This document shows positions 1 to 6,185 of a DNA stretch of 11,930 bases, piece by piece. The stretch is from NCBI GenBank assembly GCA_007131435.1, contig SLQM01000220.1, positions 1 through 11,930 of the forward strand, given 5' to 3'. Position 1 is the stretch's first letter. Every line of letters begins with the position of its first letter. The notes under the pieces were generated by a model. It searched no databases. It was not told the DNA's origin and saw only the letters and a program-made list of their open reading frames with translations. The translations under genes were made by a program, and so were the position numbers. The DNA comes from Syntrophomonadaceae bacterium. GTDB taxonomy: Bacteria; Bacillota; Dethiobacteria; DTU022.

Positions 1-151
1 GCCAAACCTTGATCGGAATCTCTTTGTTTCTATATCTATTTTCTATCTCCATAAAAACAGTACCGCCAAAAAAAACAGCCAGCTCGGAAGATAAATCTCT
101 TGTAGTTATTGTTCCATCAAAATCTACAACGTATGCAGCATTTGCTGTCAT
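1..151 (-). CDS. HAD-superfamily phosphatase, N-terminal fragment (runs off left edge)
   Basis: Fifty codons are visible from an ATG at 151-149, reading MTANAAYVVDFDGTITTRDL and onward. Residues 10-14 are DFDGT, the HAD motif I loop: Asp10 would be the nucleophile that forms the phospho-aspartyl intermediate and Asp12 the acid/base. The sequence after the motif resembles the phosphoserine-phosphatase/MtnX-type branch, but the cap domain and motifs II-IV lie outside the window, so the substrate cannot be stated. The start is supported by GGAGGGG ending 3 bases before the ATG. The gene begins 12 bases after the stop of the asparagine-synthetase-like gene, with no terminator between them, so the two are probably co-transcribed and may act in one pathway. 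The fold is fairly sure; the function is open. Confidence 0.75.
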   Translation of the reverse strand, partial: MTANAAYVVDFDGTITTRDLSSELAVFFGGTVFMEIENRYRNKEIPIKVW

Positions 152-163
152 GTTCCCCTCCAA

Positions 164-1621
164 TTAACTTGTTTTTGTCCACCTTCCGACAAGCGGCAGT
201 ACCGATTCGGGAAAATGCTTTCTGAATATACGGTAATAATAGAGTTCTTCCTTATTACGAACAGGAACTGGCGCTTCTTCTGATTCCCTGGTATATTCAG
301 CATCGCTGATCGCATCATCAGCTACTGCAGCCAGCATATCTGAAGATCCCGAACCCTGGTCAAACTGCTGTTTTTCACGCCAGGCAACTTTTGACCCAAG
401 TTCTTCAACAAACGCTCTTCTTAGAATCCACTTGTCAACAGGTTCATCCTCTTCCCTGTCATGCAGTTTCCAGTCCAGCGGGAATTGCTGCACCAGTTCA
501 AGCAGGGCAGGTTTCAGAAATGGAACCCGGCAATCCAGGCCGTGAGCAGAATTCATACGATCAACTCTCTGTAAACCTGTTTTACTTAAGTTCTTAAGGA
601 ATCCTTCAATTTCGGTAGTAATTTCCTTCTCAGAACCCAGGGTTTTCAGGTAGCTGTAACCGGCAAAAATTTCGTCAGAACCTTCACCTGTTAGCATAAC
701 CCTGCGGCCGTCACGGGCGGCGAAACGGGCAGCAATATAGTTAGGGATAGAAGAGCGGACATAGGCACAGTCAAAAGATTCCAGGTGATAAATAACCTTA
801 GGAAGCACCTGAAGCATTTCATCGAGATCGTAGGTGTAGACATGAGGTATCGAACCAATCCGATCCGCTACTATGGAGGCATACTCTATATCCTGGCTGC
901 CCTTTACCCCCACCGTATATGTAGAGATAGAATTATCTGAGATTTCTGCAGCCAGGGCTGCAACGACTGAACTGTCAAGCCCTCCGCTAAGATAAACACC
1001 TAAGTTTTCAACGCCAAGAATACGCTCTTCAACGGCCAGGTAAAGCAGATGCCGCATTTTTTCTTCTGCCTCTCCCAAGGTTAGATCCTTATTTTCTATG
1101 ATCCGCGGCACCTTGTAATAACGAACCCAACCGTTTTGATTATCCAGGTAGCTGCCCGGAGGGGCCTCTTTAATTGGGACCTTAAGATCAAGTAAAGCCT
1201 TAATCTCGGGAGCTACATAAAGGGTGCCCTCTTTTTTGGCATAATAGAGCGGCTTAACCCCGAAAGGATCGCGGGCAATAATATGGCCACCCTGATCATT
1301 GAAGTAAGCAATGGCAAACTCTCCTTCAATGCTCTCAAAACAGGAAAGGCCATCTTTATCAAAAAGATCGCAAAACCTGGTTTCGCCTTCACCGCCCTGC
1401 AAAACCGTCCCTTCCTCTTCAGAAAACACCATGTAACCGTCAAGAGCAGCTGATAAATCACTTCCGCTATTAGCCGGGGAGCTGTTCAGAACTGCTAATC
1501 CATAGCCCTCTTCTTCCACCTGGGTGTTTTTTGAAACTCCCCTGAATTTAACCCTTTCTATAAGCGGCTCAATATCTGATGCATCACTTTTCTTGCCAAA
1601 TATGGCAACCAGGCCTGACAT
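164..1621 (-). CDS. Asparagine synthetase-like protein with a degenerate glutaminase domain
   Basis: 485 residues with AsnB architecture: an N-terminal Ntn-hydrolase (class II glutaminase) domain, about 1-150, then an ATP-pyrophosphatase synthetase domain, about 185-420. The synthetase half looks active: YLSGGLDSS PP-loop at 210-218, LTGEGSDEIFAGY at 310-322, DCRVPFL at 363-369 and a REKQQFDQGSG segment near 415-425. The glutaminase half retains RDPFGVKPLYY at 117-127 but starts MSGLVAIFG, so the obligatory Cys2 nucleophile is Ser (codon TCA). The RGPD and NGEIYN glutamine-pocket motifs are not recognisable (FRGVSKN at 26-32, DGYMVFSEEE at 61-70). It probably adenylates a carboxylate and uses free ammonia or another amine; beta-lactam synthetase is a precedent for an AsnB homologue without the Cys. 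The ATG is preceded by AGGAGT at 9 bases spacing. It has its own promoter and precedes a HAD phosphatase gene. Asparagine is the default product but is not proven. Confidence 0.85.
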   Translation of the reverse strand: MSGLVAIFGKKSDASDIEPLIERVKFRGVSKNTQVEEEGYGLAVLNSSPANSGSDLSAALDGYMVFSEEEGTVLQGGEGETRFCDLFDKDGLSCFESIEGEFAIAYFNDQGGHIIARDPFGVKPLYYAKKEGTLYVAPEIKALLDLKVPIKEAPPGSYLDNQNGWVRYYKVPRIIENKDLTLGEAEEKMRHLLYLAVEERILGVENLGVYLSGGLDSSVVAALAAEISDNSISTYTVGVKGSQDIEYASIVADRIGSIPHVYTYDLDEMLQVLPKVIYHLESFDCAYVRSSIPNYIAARFAARDGRRVMLTGEGSDEIFAGYSYLKTLGSEKEITTEIEGFLKNLSKTGLQRVDRMNSAHGLDCRVPFLKPALLELVQQFPLDWKLHDREEDEPVDKWILRRAFVEELGSKVAWREKQQFDQGSGSSDMLAAVADDAISDAEYTRESEEAPVPVRNKEELYYYRIFRKHFPESVLPLVGRWTKTS

Positions 1622-1648
1622 TTAAAGTCAACTCCTATAAAATATTTG

Positions 1649-1668
1649 TCTCCTACCGAGGTAGAAGA
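1649..1668. promoter_or_regulatory. 20-bp palindrome at the predicted transcript start (candidate operator)
   Basis: On the minus strand the arms TCTTCTACC and GGTAGGAGA flank a 2-base centre; 8 of 9 positions are complementary and the ninth is a T/G pair. It starts 10 bases after the predicted -10 box, overlapping or just after the transcription start, and lies between the promoter and the ribosome site of the asparagine-synthetase-like gene. That position suits a repressor operator. The 2-base centre makes it a poor RNA hairpin and fits a dimeric DNA-binding protein better. I do not recognise the regulator. Confidence 0.5.
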
Positions 1669-1678
1669 CTATATTAGT

Positions 1679-1706
1679 ATTATAGCATATTTTAAGGGAT
1701 TCTCAA
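1679..1706 (-). promoter_or_regulatory. Sigma-A type promoter for the asparagine-synthetase-like gene
   Basis: On the minus strand there is a perfect -10 TATAAT (1684-1679) preceded by TGC, an extended -10, and a -35-like TTGAGA (1706-1701) separated by 16 bases. The predicted start is near 1672, giving a leader of about 50 bases before the ATG at 1621. It lies in the 194-base gap after the NuoG-like gene, so the asparagine-synthetase-like gene and the HAD gene form a transcription unit separate from the NADH module. Confidence 0.7.
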
Positions 1707-1781
1707 AAAACCGCCCGGTGAGGAACCCTGTATTCAACTTTTTTATAGAAACCTCGTTTACTGGATCAAACAGTTGAGGAG

Positions 1782-1793
1782 TTGGTTAACCAA
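1782..1793. repeat. Perfect 12-bp palindrome in the gap after the NuoG-like gene
   Basis: TTGGTTAACCAA is a perfect palindrome 22 bases after the NuoG-like stop and about 75 bases upstream of the next gene's -35 box. It could be an upstream operator. It has no loop, so it is unlikely to be a terminator. Between it and the promoter (about 1750-1779) are weak imperfect inverted repeats followed by T-rich sequence that might end the NADH-module transcript, but I cannot make a convincing terminator there. Confidence 0.3.
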
Positions 1794-1815
1794 TTACATG
1801 CAAACTTAGTAACAG

Positions 1816-2457
1816 CTACTTGTAATAGAGGGCTCCGACCGGGCAGGCTTCTACACACAACATGCACTGTGTACAGATTGATTCTGCCAGCGGTACTTCT
1901 TCGAAGGTTGTCACAACACGGTTAATGCCGCGTTTTGTAAAACCGATAGCGCCTACTTTCGCTTTTTCCCGGTCCGCCCATACACACTGTCCACATAGCA
2001 CACAGCGGCTGCGGTCAAAAGCAAATTCATCAGGGCTGTCATCTATTTCATAATCACGGGTGATAGTTTTAAAGCGCTTCTGCCTTAATTTTAACCCCCG
2101 CTCTTTTGCTATCTTCTGCAGGGCGCACTTACGGTTTGCGGGGCACTGGCTGCATTTCAGGTTATGGTCGGAAATAAGAAGTTCAAAAGCGGTTTTCAAC
2201 AGGCGATCAACCTGCGGGCTCCTGGTCTTTACAACAATTCCTTCCTCAACATTCATGGTGCATGAAGTAACAGGATTAGGTATGCCTTCAATTTCAACAA
2301 AACAGAGACGGCAGGAAGCATTAGGTCGCTTTTCCTCTTTAATCGCACAAAGGTGAGGAATATAAATGTCATTTTTCAGGGCTGCCCAGAGCAGCTTTTC
2401 ACCTTTTTTAGCTTCAACTGCCTGTTCATCTATTGTAAATTTTACCGTGTCGCTCAT
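1816..2457 (-). CDS. NuoG/HoxU-like iron-sulfur subunit of a soluble NADH oxidoreductase module
   Basis: 213 residues corresponding to only the N-terminal Fe-S region of NuoG, the size class of HoxU in NAD-linked hydrogenases. A plant-type [2Fe-2S] domain comes first (Cys37, Cys49, Cys52, Cys66). Next is the His-Cys [4Fe-4S] site of the NuoG family (His98, Cys102, Cys105, Cys111), then a two-cluster ferredoxin domain (CVLCGQC at 152-158 and CTQCMLCVEACP at 195-206). In the first ferredoxin motif the usual fourth Cys is Asp162 (CVWAD). There is no H-cluster or molybdopterin domain, so it is an electron wire rather than a catalytic subunit. It would pass electrons between the FMN of the NuoF-like protein and an unseen partner. 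The ATG overlaps the upstream stop by 4 bases (ATGA), with GGAG about 10 bases before it. Alternative names would be BfuA-like or HoxU-like. Confidence 0.88.
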   Translation of the reverse strand: MSDTVKFTIDEQAVEAKKGEKLLWAALKNDIYIPHLCAIKEEKRPNASCRLCFVEIEGIPNPVTSCTMNVEEGIVVKTRSPQVDRLLKTAFELLISDHNLKCSQCPANRKCALQKIAKERGLKLRQKRFKTITRDYEIDDSPDEFAFDRSRCVLCGQCVWADREKAKVGAIGFTKRGINRVVTTFEEVPLAESICTQCMLCVEACPVGALYYK

Positions 2458-4364
2458 TTAGTTTTTTTCTCCTTTTCAGGCGGCAATACGGGGGGTGAAA
2501 GCTTTACTACCGCATTGTATTCAGTTGGGCACGCTTTTAAACAGTTATCGCACTTGACACACTTTTCCTGGTCTATCTCTTTTAAACCGTCTTCCCGGGT
2601 AAATATTGCTTCTGTAGGGCAGCTGCCAACGCATACATTGCAGAGCTTGCTGCATTTTGGAGGCTCAATAAAGTAAAGAATTAAATCCCGGCATACCAAG
2701 GCCGGGCATCGCCCTTCTTCTATATGCGCTTTATATTCATCACGGAAATACCTGAGCGTTGTAAGTATAGGGTTGGGTGCAGTTTTACCCAGGTTGCATA
2801 AAGAGCCATCCCTGACATCTTCAGCAAGTTCCTCCAGGCGCTGCAGGGTATCACTATCCCCTTCTCCTTTTGTAATGTCAGTAAGAATGTCAAGCAGGTG
2901 TTTAGTACCGATACGACAGAAGGTGCATTTCCCGCATGACTCATGCTGGGTAAACTCCAGGAAGTAGCGGGATACAGAAACCATGCAGTCATCCTGGTCC
3001 ATCACCACCAGACCTCCCGAACCCATTATCGCCCCGGCATCGTGGAGAGAATCAAAGTCTATTGGAACATCCAAAGATTTTTCGGGCAGGCAGCCACCAG
3101 ATGGCCCGCCAATCTGGACCGCCTTAAATTCCCTGTTATTTGGGAGGCCGTCCCCCACATCATAAATAAGCTGGCGCAGGGTAGTACCCATGGGCACTTC
3201 AACCAGCCCTGTATTGTTTACTTTTCCGACAAGTGAAAATACTGCAGTTCCGGGGCTTTCTGCCGTTCCTATTTCTTTAAACCAATCTGCCCCGCGACTG
3301 ATAATCATTGGCACATAAGCAAAAGTTTTAACATTGTTCAGGACAGTCGGCTTACCCCTGTAACCGTGGCTGGCAAGACGGGGAGGCCTGCTTTCGGGCA
3401 TACCCATTTTCCCTTCCATGGAATTAACAAGTGCTGTTGCTTCGCCGCAGACAAAGGCGCCAGATCCCTGGAAAACTTCAAGATCAAAGCTGAAACCACT
3501 TCCCAGGATAGAAGAACCAAGCAAACCCTTGTCCCGGGCTTGCCTGATGGCATCTTCAACATGGCTAACAGCGCGGGGATATTCAGCGCGGATATAAAGG
3601 TAGCCTTTTTCAGCTCCTATTGCAAAAGCACAAAGAATCATGCCTTCAATTACCAGGTGAGGATCTGATTCTAAAACGCTGCGATCCATAAAGGCTCCGG
3701 GATCACCTTCATCGGCATTACAGATAACATATTTTTCATTACCGCCGGCTTTAATGCAGGCTTCCCATTTGATGCCAGCCGGAAAGCCAGCGCCTCCCCT
3801 GCCACGCAAATTGGCTTTCTTAATCTCATCTAAAACCCATTCCGGGCTTTCATTTAAAGCTTTTACCAGGGCACTGTACCCATCACGGGAAATATAGCTT
3901 TCTATACTGCGGGCATCAATAAATCCACAATTTTCAAGAATAAGCTTCTGTTCATAAACTCCCCTGGGGAAATCTTCAAAGGTGGGAAATACATCATTTC
4001 GCTCCAAGGCAGCAAGGGCATATTCATATGAAGGATCATCACCACCCAGGAAATCTTCAACAAGGCGATGAACCAGCCCGTCATCGAGATATCCATAACA
4101 GACCGGCGGATAACCGGGTTTGTCAATAACAGCAAGGGGCTCGGCATAACAATGACCCATACACCCGACCTCAACAACATCTACATCAAGGCTTTTGCTT
4201 TTAATTTCCTGCAGAAAATTATCCCTGATTTTCAGTGCACCGGCAGCAACCCCACATGTGGCGGTGCCAACAAGAACCCGTGGTTTTGATTCTGCTTTTT
4301 TGATTATATTATTCGCATCATCTTTTAATTTTTCATATAGTTTTTGCAAACCCTCTTTTGTCAC
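2454..4364 (-). CDS. nuoF: NuoF/HydB-type NADH-binding flavoprotein subunit (FMN, Fe-S), possibly electron-bifurcating
   Basis: 636 residues in four parts. Residues about 28-110 are a thioredoxin-like ferredoxin domain with Cys37, Cys68 and Cys72. The NuoF core follows, with the Gly-rich RGRGGAGFPAG (187-197) and NADEGDPGAFMDR (216-228) that form the NADH/FMN site, then an SLBB region. The N3-type [4Fe-4S] site is CGKCTFC (477-483) plus Cys523. The C-terminal two-cluster ferredoxin domain has Cys571, 575, 578, 582 and Cys602, 605, 608, 612. Both the N-terminal ferredoxin fold and the C-terminal 2x[4Fe-4S] extension are absent from respiratory complex I NuoF and typical of HydB, NAD-linked formate dehydrogenase and Bfu-type subunits, so this is a cytoplasmic soluble enzyme. 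The expected first Cys of the N-terminal cluster is Val31. The start is GTG, overlapping the NuoE-like stop by 4 bases (GTGA). It oxidises or reduces NAD(H); coupling to ferredoxin is inferred from the family. Confidence 0.93.
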   Translation of the reverse strand: MTKEGLQKLYEKLKDDANNIIKKAESKPRVLVGTATCGVAAGALKIRDNFLQEIKSKSLDVDVVEVGCMGHCYAEPLAVIDKPGYPPVCYGYLDDGLVHRLVEDFLGGDDPSYEYALAALERNDVFPTFEDFPRGVYEQKLILENCGFIDARSIESYISRDGYSALVKALNESPEWVLDEIKKANLRGRGGAGFPAGIKWEACIKAGGNEKYVICNADEGDPGAFMDRSVLESDPHLVIEGMILCAFAIGAEKGYLYIRAEYPRAVSHVEDAIRQARDKGLLGSSILGSGFSFDLEVFQGSGAFVCGEATALVNSMEGKMGMPESRPPRLASHGYRGKPTVLNNVKTFAYVPMIISRGADWFKEIGTAESPGTAVFSLVGKVNNTGLVEVPMGTTLRQLIYDVGDGLPNNREFKAVQIGGPSGGCLPEKSLDVPIDFDSLHDAGAIMGSGGLVVMDQDDCMVSVSRYFLEFTQHESCGKCTFCRIGTKHLLDILTDITKGEGDSDTLQRLEELAEDVRDGSLCNLGKTAPNPILTTLRYFRDEYKAHIEEGRCPALVCRDLILYFIEPPKCSKLCNVCVGSCPTEAIFTREDGLKEIDQEKCVKCDNCLKACPTEYNAVVKLSPPVLPPEKEKKTK

Positions 4365-4900
4365 TTGACTTCGCCTGCCTCTTGCCCCGATTTTTCCTCT
4401 CTTCTACCTTTACTATTATCTTCCTGGAGAGCAAGCATTATCCCGTCAACCCTGGTTGGGGTTACCTTGCCTTCAACTTCATCATCAACTACTACGACAG
4501 GGGCCATGGTACAACAACCAACGCAGGCTACTCGTTCCAGGCTGTAGAGCCGGTCAGGGCTGGTTTCTCCTTCCTTGATCTCCATCCTTCGCTCAAATGA
4601 CTCCAGGGTTATGTCTCCACCAACCATGTAACAGGCGGTACCCAGGCATACCTTAACCTGGTGTTTGCCCGGTGGGTTTAAGCGGAATTGATTGTAGAAT
4701 GTAGCCAGGGCATAAACGTCAGCTGCCGGTACACCAACCCCCCGGGCTATCTTTTCCATGGCCAACCCCGGAAGATACCCAAGTTTAGCCTGCACTTTTT
4801 GTAAAATAGGAATAAGATCTTCCTGTTTTTTGGAATTACTGCCCAGGATCTCTTCAACGCAGGCAAGGATTTTTTCCTTTTCACCTTCGATTAATTGCAA
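4361..4900 (-). CDS. nuoE: NuoE/HydC-type [2Fe-2S] subunit of the NADH module
   Basis: 179 residues, close to the usual 160-180 of the NuoE family. An N-terminal helical region (about 1-75, with KLGYLPGLAMEKIARGVGVP) is followed by a thioredoxin-like [2Fe-2S] domain with the complete family pattern Cys85-x4-Cys90 and Cys126-x3-Cys130 (CLGTAC, CVGCC). The C-terminus is a short charged Lys/Glu-rich tail. It binds next to the NuoF-like FMN subunit and carries a side or bifurcation-associated cluster. It is the first gene of the three-gene module. The start is TTG at 4900, chosen because AAGGAG lies 9 bases upstream and no better start is seen. The stop overlaps the following GTG start by 4 bases, which implies translational coupling. 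Confidence 0.92.
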   Translation of the reverse strand: MQLIEGEKEKILACVEEILGSNSKKQEDLIPILQKVQAKLGYLPGLAMEKIARGVGVPAADVYALATFYNQFRLNPPGKHQVKVCLGTACYMVGGDITLESFERRMEIKEGETSPDRLYSLERVACVGCCTMAPVVVVDDEVEGKVTPTRVDGIMLALQEDNSKGRREEKSGQEAGEVK

Positions 4901-4928
4901 CGGTTACAACTCCTTGTTATAATCCTTC

Positions 4929-4976
4929 GTTATAAACACCTTAAATATTCTATCACAATTCACATAAAACAGCTAA
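4929..4976 (-). promoter_or_regulatory. Candidate promoter region of the NADH module
   Basis: Two overlapping sigma-A-like arrangements can be drawn on the minus strand. One is an extended -10 TGATAGAAT (TAGAAT at 4952-4947) with TTAGCT (4976-4971) 18 bases upstream. The other is TTGTGA (4958-4953) with TATAAC (4934-4929), also 18 bases apart. The region is AT-rich and lies between a terminator and the first gene, so a promoter is expected here. TTGTGA also resembles one half of a Rex-type (NADH-sensing) operator, but no second half-site is seen. Confidence 0.45.
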
Positions 4977-4993
4977 GCCTAAAAGGACAATAT

Positions 4994-5030
4994 AAATAAA
5001 CTGGAATAACAGTTTATGGCATTATTCCAG
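4994..5030 (-). terminator. Intrinsic terminator after the gcv/lip/lpd cluster
   Basis: A perfect 9-bp stem, CTGGAATAA (5030-5022 on the minus strand) with TTATTCCAG (5009-5001), encloses a 12-base loop and is followed by TTTATTTATA. It begins 36 bases after the stop of the AcoX-like gene. It separates the glycine-cleavage/lipoylation cluster from the NADH module. The T-tract is interrupted by A, so efficiency may be moderate. Confidence 0.65.
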
Positions 5031-5066
5031 CTTTTAATGCAGCATCGCTCATGCGGTTTGACAGTT

Positions 5067-6185
5067 TTAAGACCTGAGAGGATAAATCAGCTCTTCCCTG
5101 TAGCCGGTAACTATTTTAATATATCCACTTAGCATTTGATTAACTTCTTCATCCCCGGTATCAGCAAGCAGCTGCCCGTAATCAAGGGCCAGTACTTTTC
5201 CACGGGTAGCTACGACGATTATATTTTTCTTCCCCACCTGCCGGATAACTTCAGCGCTGATCTGCTGGTTACCGCGCCCGAAAATATAGCCCTGCCCACC
5301 AATTACTGTTACTATTATCTTCGCATTCCTGTCTTTAAGATGATCTAAAATCTGCCGCTCGCTAGCATCTGCTACAAGCAGTTTACCGTTAAAGACGAGG
5401 TCAACACCAAGCAGGGTGTACTGCAGCCCCAGCTTTTGCATGATCGGGCCGGTAGTTGAACCGGGGCCTACGATGTAAAGAGAGTCCTCTTCCATCTTTT
5501 CTGTAACCTGTTCTGCTATTGATTCCAAAACTGATTCTTCTGAACCAATGCCGCCAATCTTGAGGTGCTGCATCAGGTCTCCGGCACAGGGCACAAGCAG
5601 GTAGCCATACAAACGGGCGGACAATCTGCCCAGTCTAAAGGCTTCTTCATCAATATCCATTACTTCTGCCCGCCTGACAGGTAAACCACCTTCATCCAGA
5701 AAAAGGCGGGCCAGCTCACCGGCATTGCGGGGTGTTGTAGCATAAACTGCAGAGTGAATTTTAACACCGGCAGGAATACCGATAACCGGGAGTTCGGTTT
5801 TTTCTCCAAGCACATCGTAAATATTTCTGGCAGTTCCGTCTCCACCGGCAAATAAGATTAGGTCAACTCCCCGGTCCTGCATTTTTCTGACTGCTATCTC
5901 TGTATCCTCAGCTGATGATGGCTCGCTAATCTTGCAGGCTAGAATGGGATCAAAACCGCATTTCCTGGCAACCGCTTCGCCCATCGGCCCGGGACAGGTA
6001 TAAAGTTCTATCCTGTCCCGAACCGGGGCAAGCATCTGCAGGGCAGTTGCTGCCTTTTCAGCTGATTCAGGCCTTGCGCCAAGGGATCTTGCTTTCTCTG
6101 CAATATCCGGCCCGTCGGTCCCTTTAAGTCCAACTTTTCCACCCATGCCGGCAATGGGGTTGATAATTAAACCAAGTTTTTTCAT
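5067..6185 (-). CDS. AcoX/COG3199-type ATP-NAD kinase-fold protein
   Basis: 372 residues with an NAD-kinase-like fold. The N-terminal NPIAGMGG (9-16) and the nucleotide-binding FAGGDGTARN (112-121) are diagnostic. GIPAGVKIHSAVYATTP (136-152) and GPGSTTG (240-246) are followed by a C-terminal half containing VIGGQGYIFGRGNQQIS (294-310), characteristic of the AcoX/COG3199 branch rather than of standard PpnK. That branch is predicted to be a polyphosphate- or ATP-dependent NAD kinase, but I know of no firm biochemical assignment. AcoX homologues often sit beside dihydrolipoyl dehydrogenase and acetoin dehydrogenase genes. Here the ATG overlaps the lpdA stop by 4 bases (ATGA), so its dose is tied to the L-protein. 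It may adjust NAD/NADP at this NADH-producing site; that is inference. It is the last gene before a terminator. Confidence 0.85.
   Translation of the reverse strand: MKKLGLIINPIAGMGGKVGLKGTDGPDIAEKARSLGARPESAEKAATALQMLAPVRDRIELYTCPGPMGEAVARKCGFDPILACKISEPSSAEDTEIAVRKMQDRGVDLILFAGGDGTARNIYDVLGEKTELPVIGIPAGVKIHSAVYATTPRNAGELARLFLDEGGLPVRRAEVMDIDEEAFRLGRLSARLYGYLLVPCAGDLMQHLKIGGIGSEESVLESIAEQVTEKMEEDSLYIVGPGSTTGPIMQKLGLQYTLLGVDLVFNGKLLVADASERQILDHLKDRNAKIIVTVIGGQGYIFGRGNQQISAEVIRQVGKKNIIVVATRGKVLALDYGQLLADTGDEEVNQMLSGYIKIVTGYREELIYPLRS

Noticed and set aside
1695..1730. Hairpin with arms near AGGGTTCCTCA and TGAGAATCCCT around a T-run, as terminator of the NADH module
   Set aside because: The arms have two mismatches, the T-run is in the loop rather than after the stem, and the right arm contains the -35 of the downstream promoter.
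1816..4900. Reading the three-gene module as an [FeFe] hydrogenase or as respiratory complex I
   Set aside because: No H-cluster motifs or NuoG large domain are present in the 213-residue subunit, and no membrane Nuo genes are nearby; the NuoF-like subunit has soluble HydB-type extensions.
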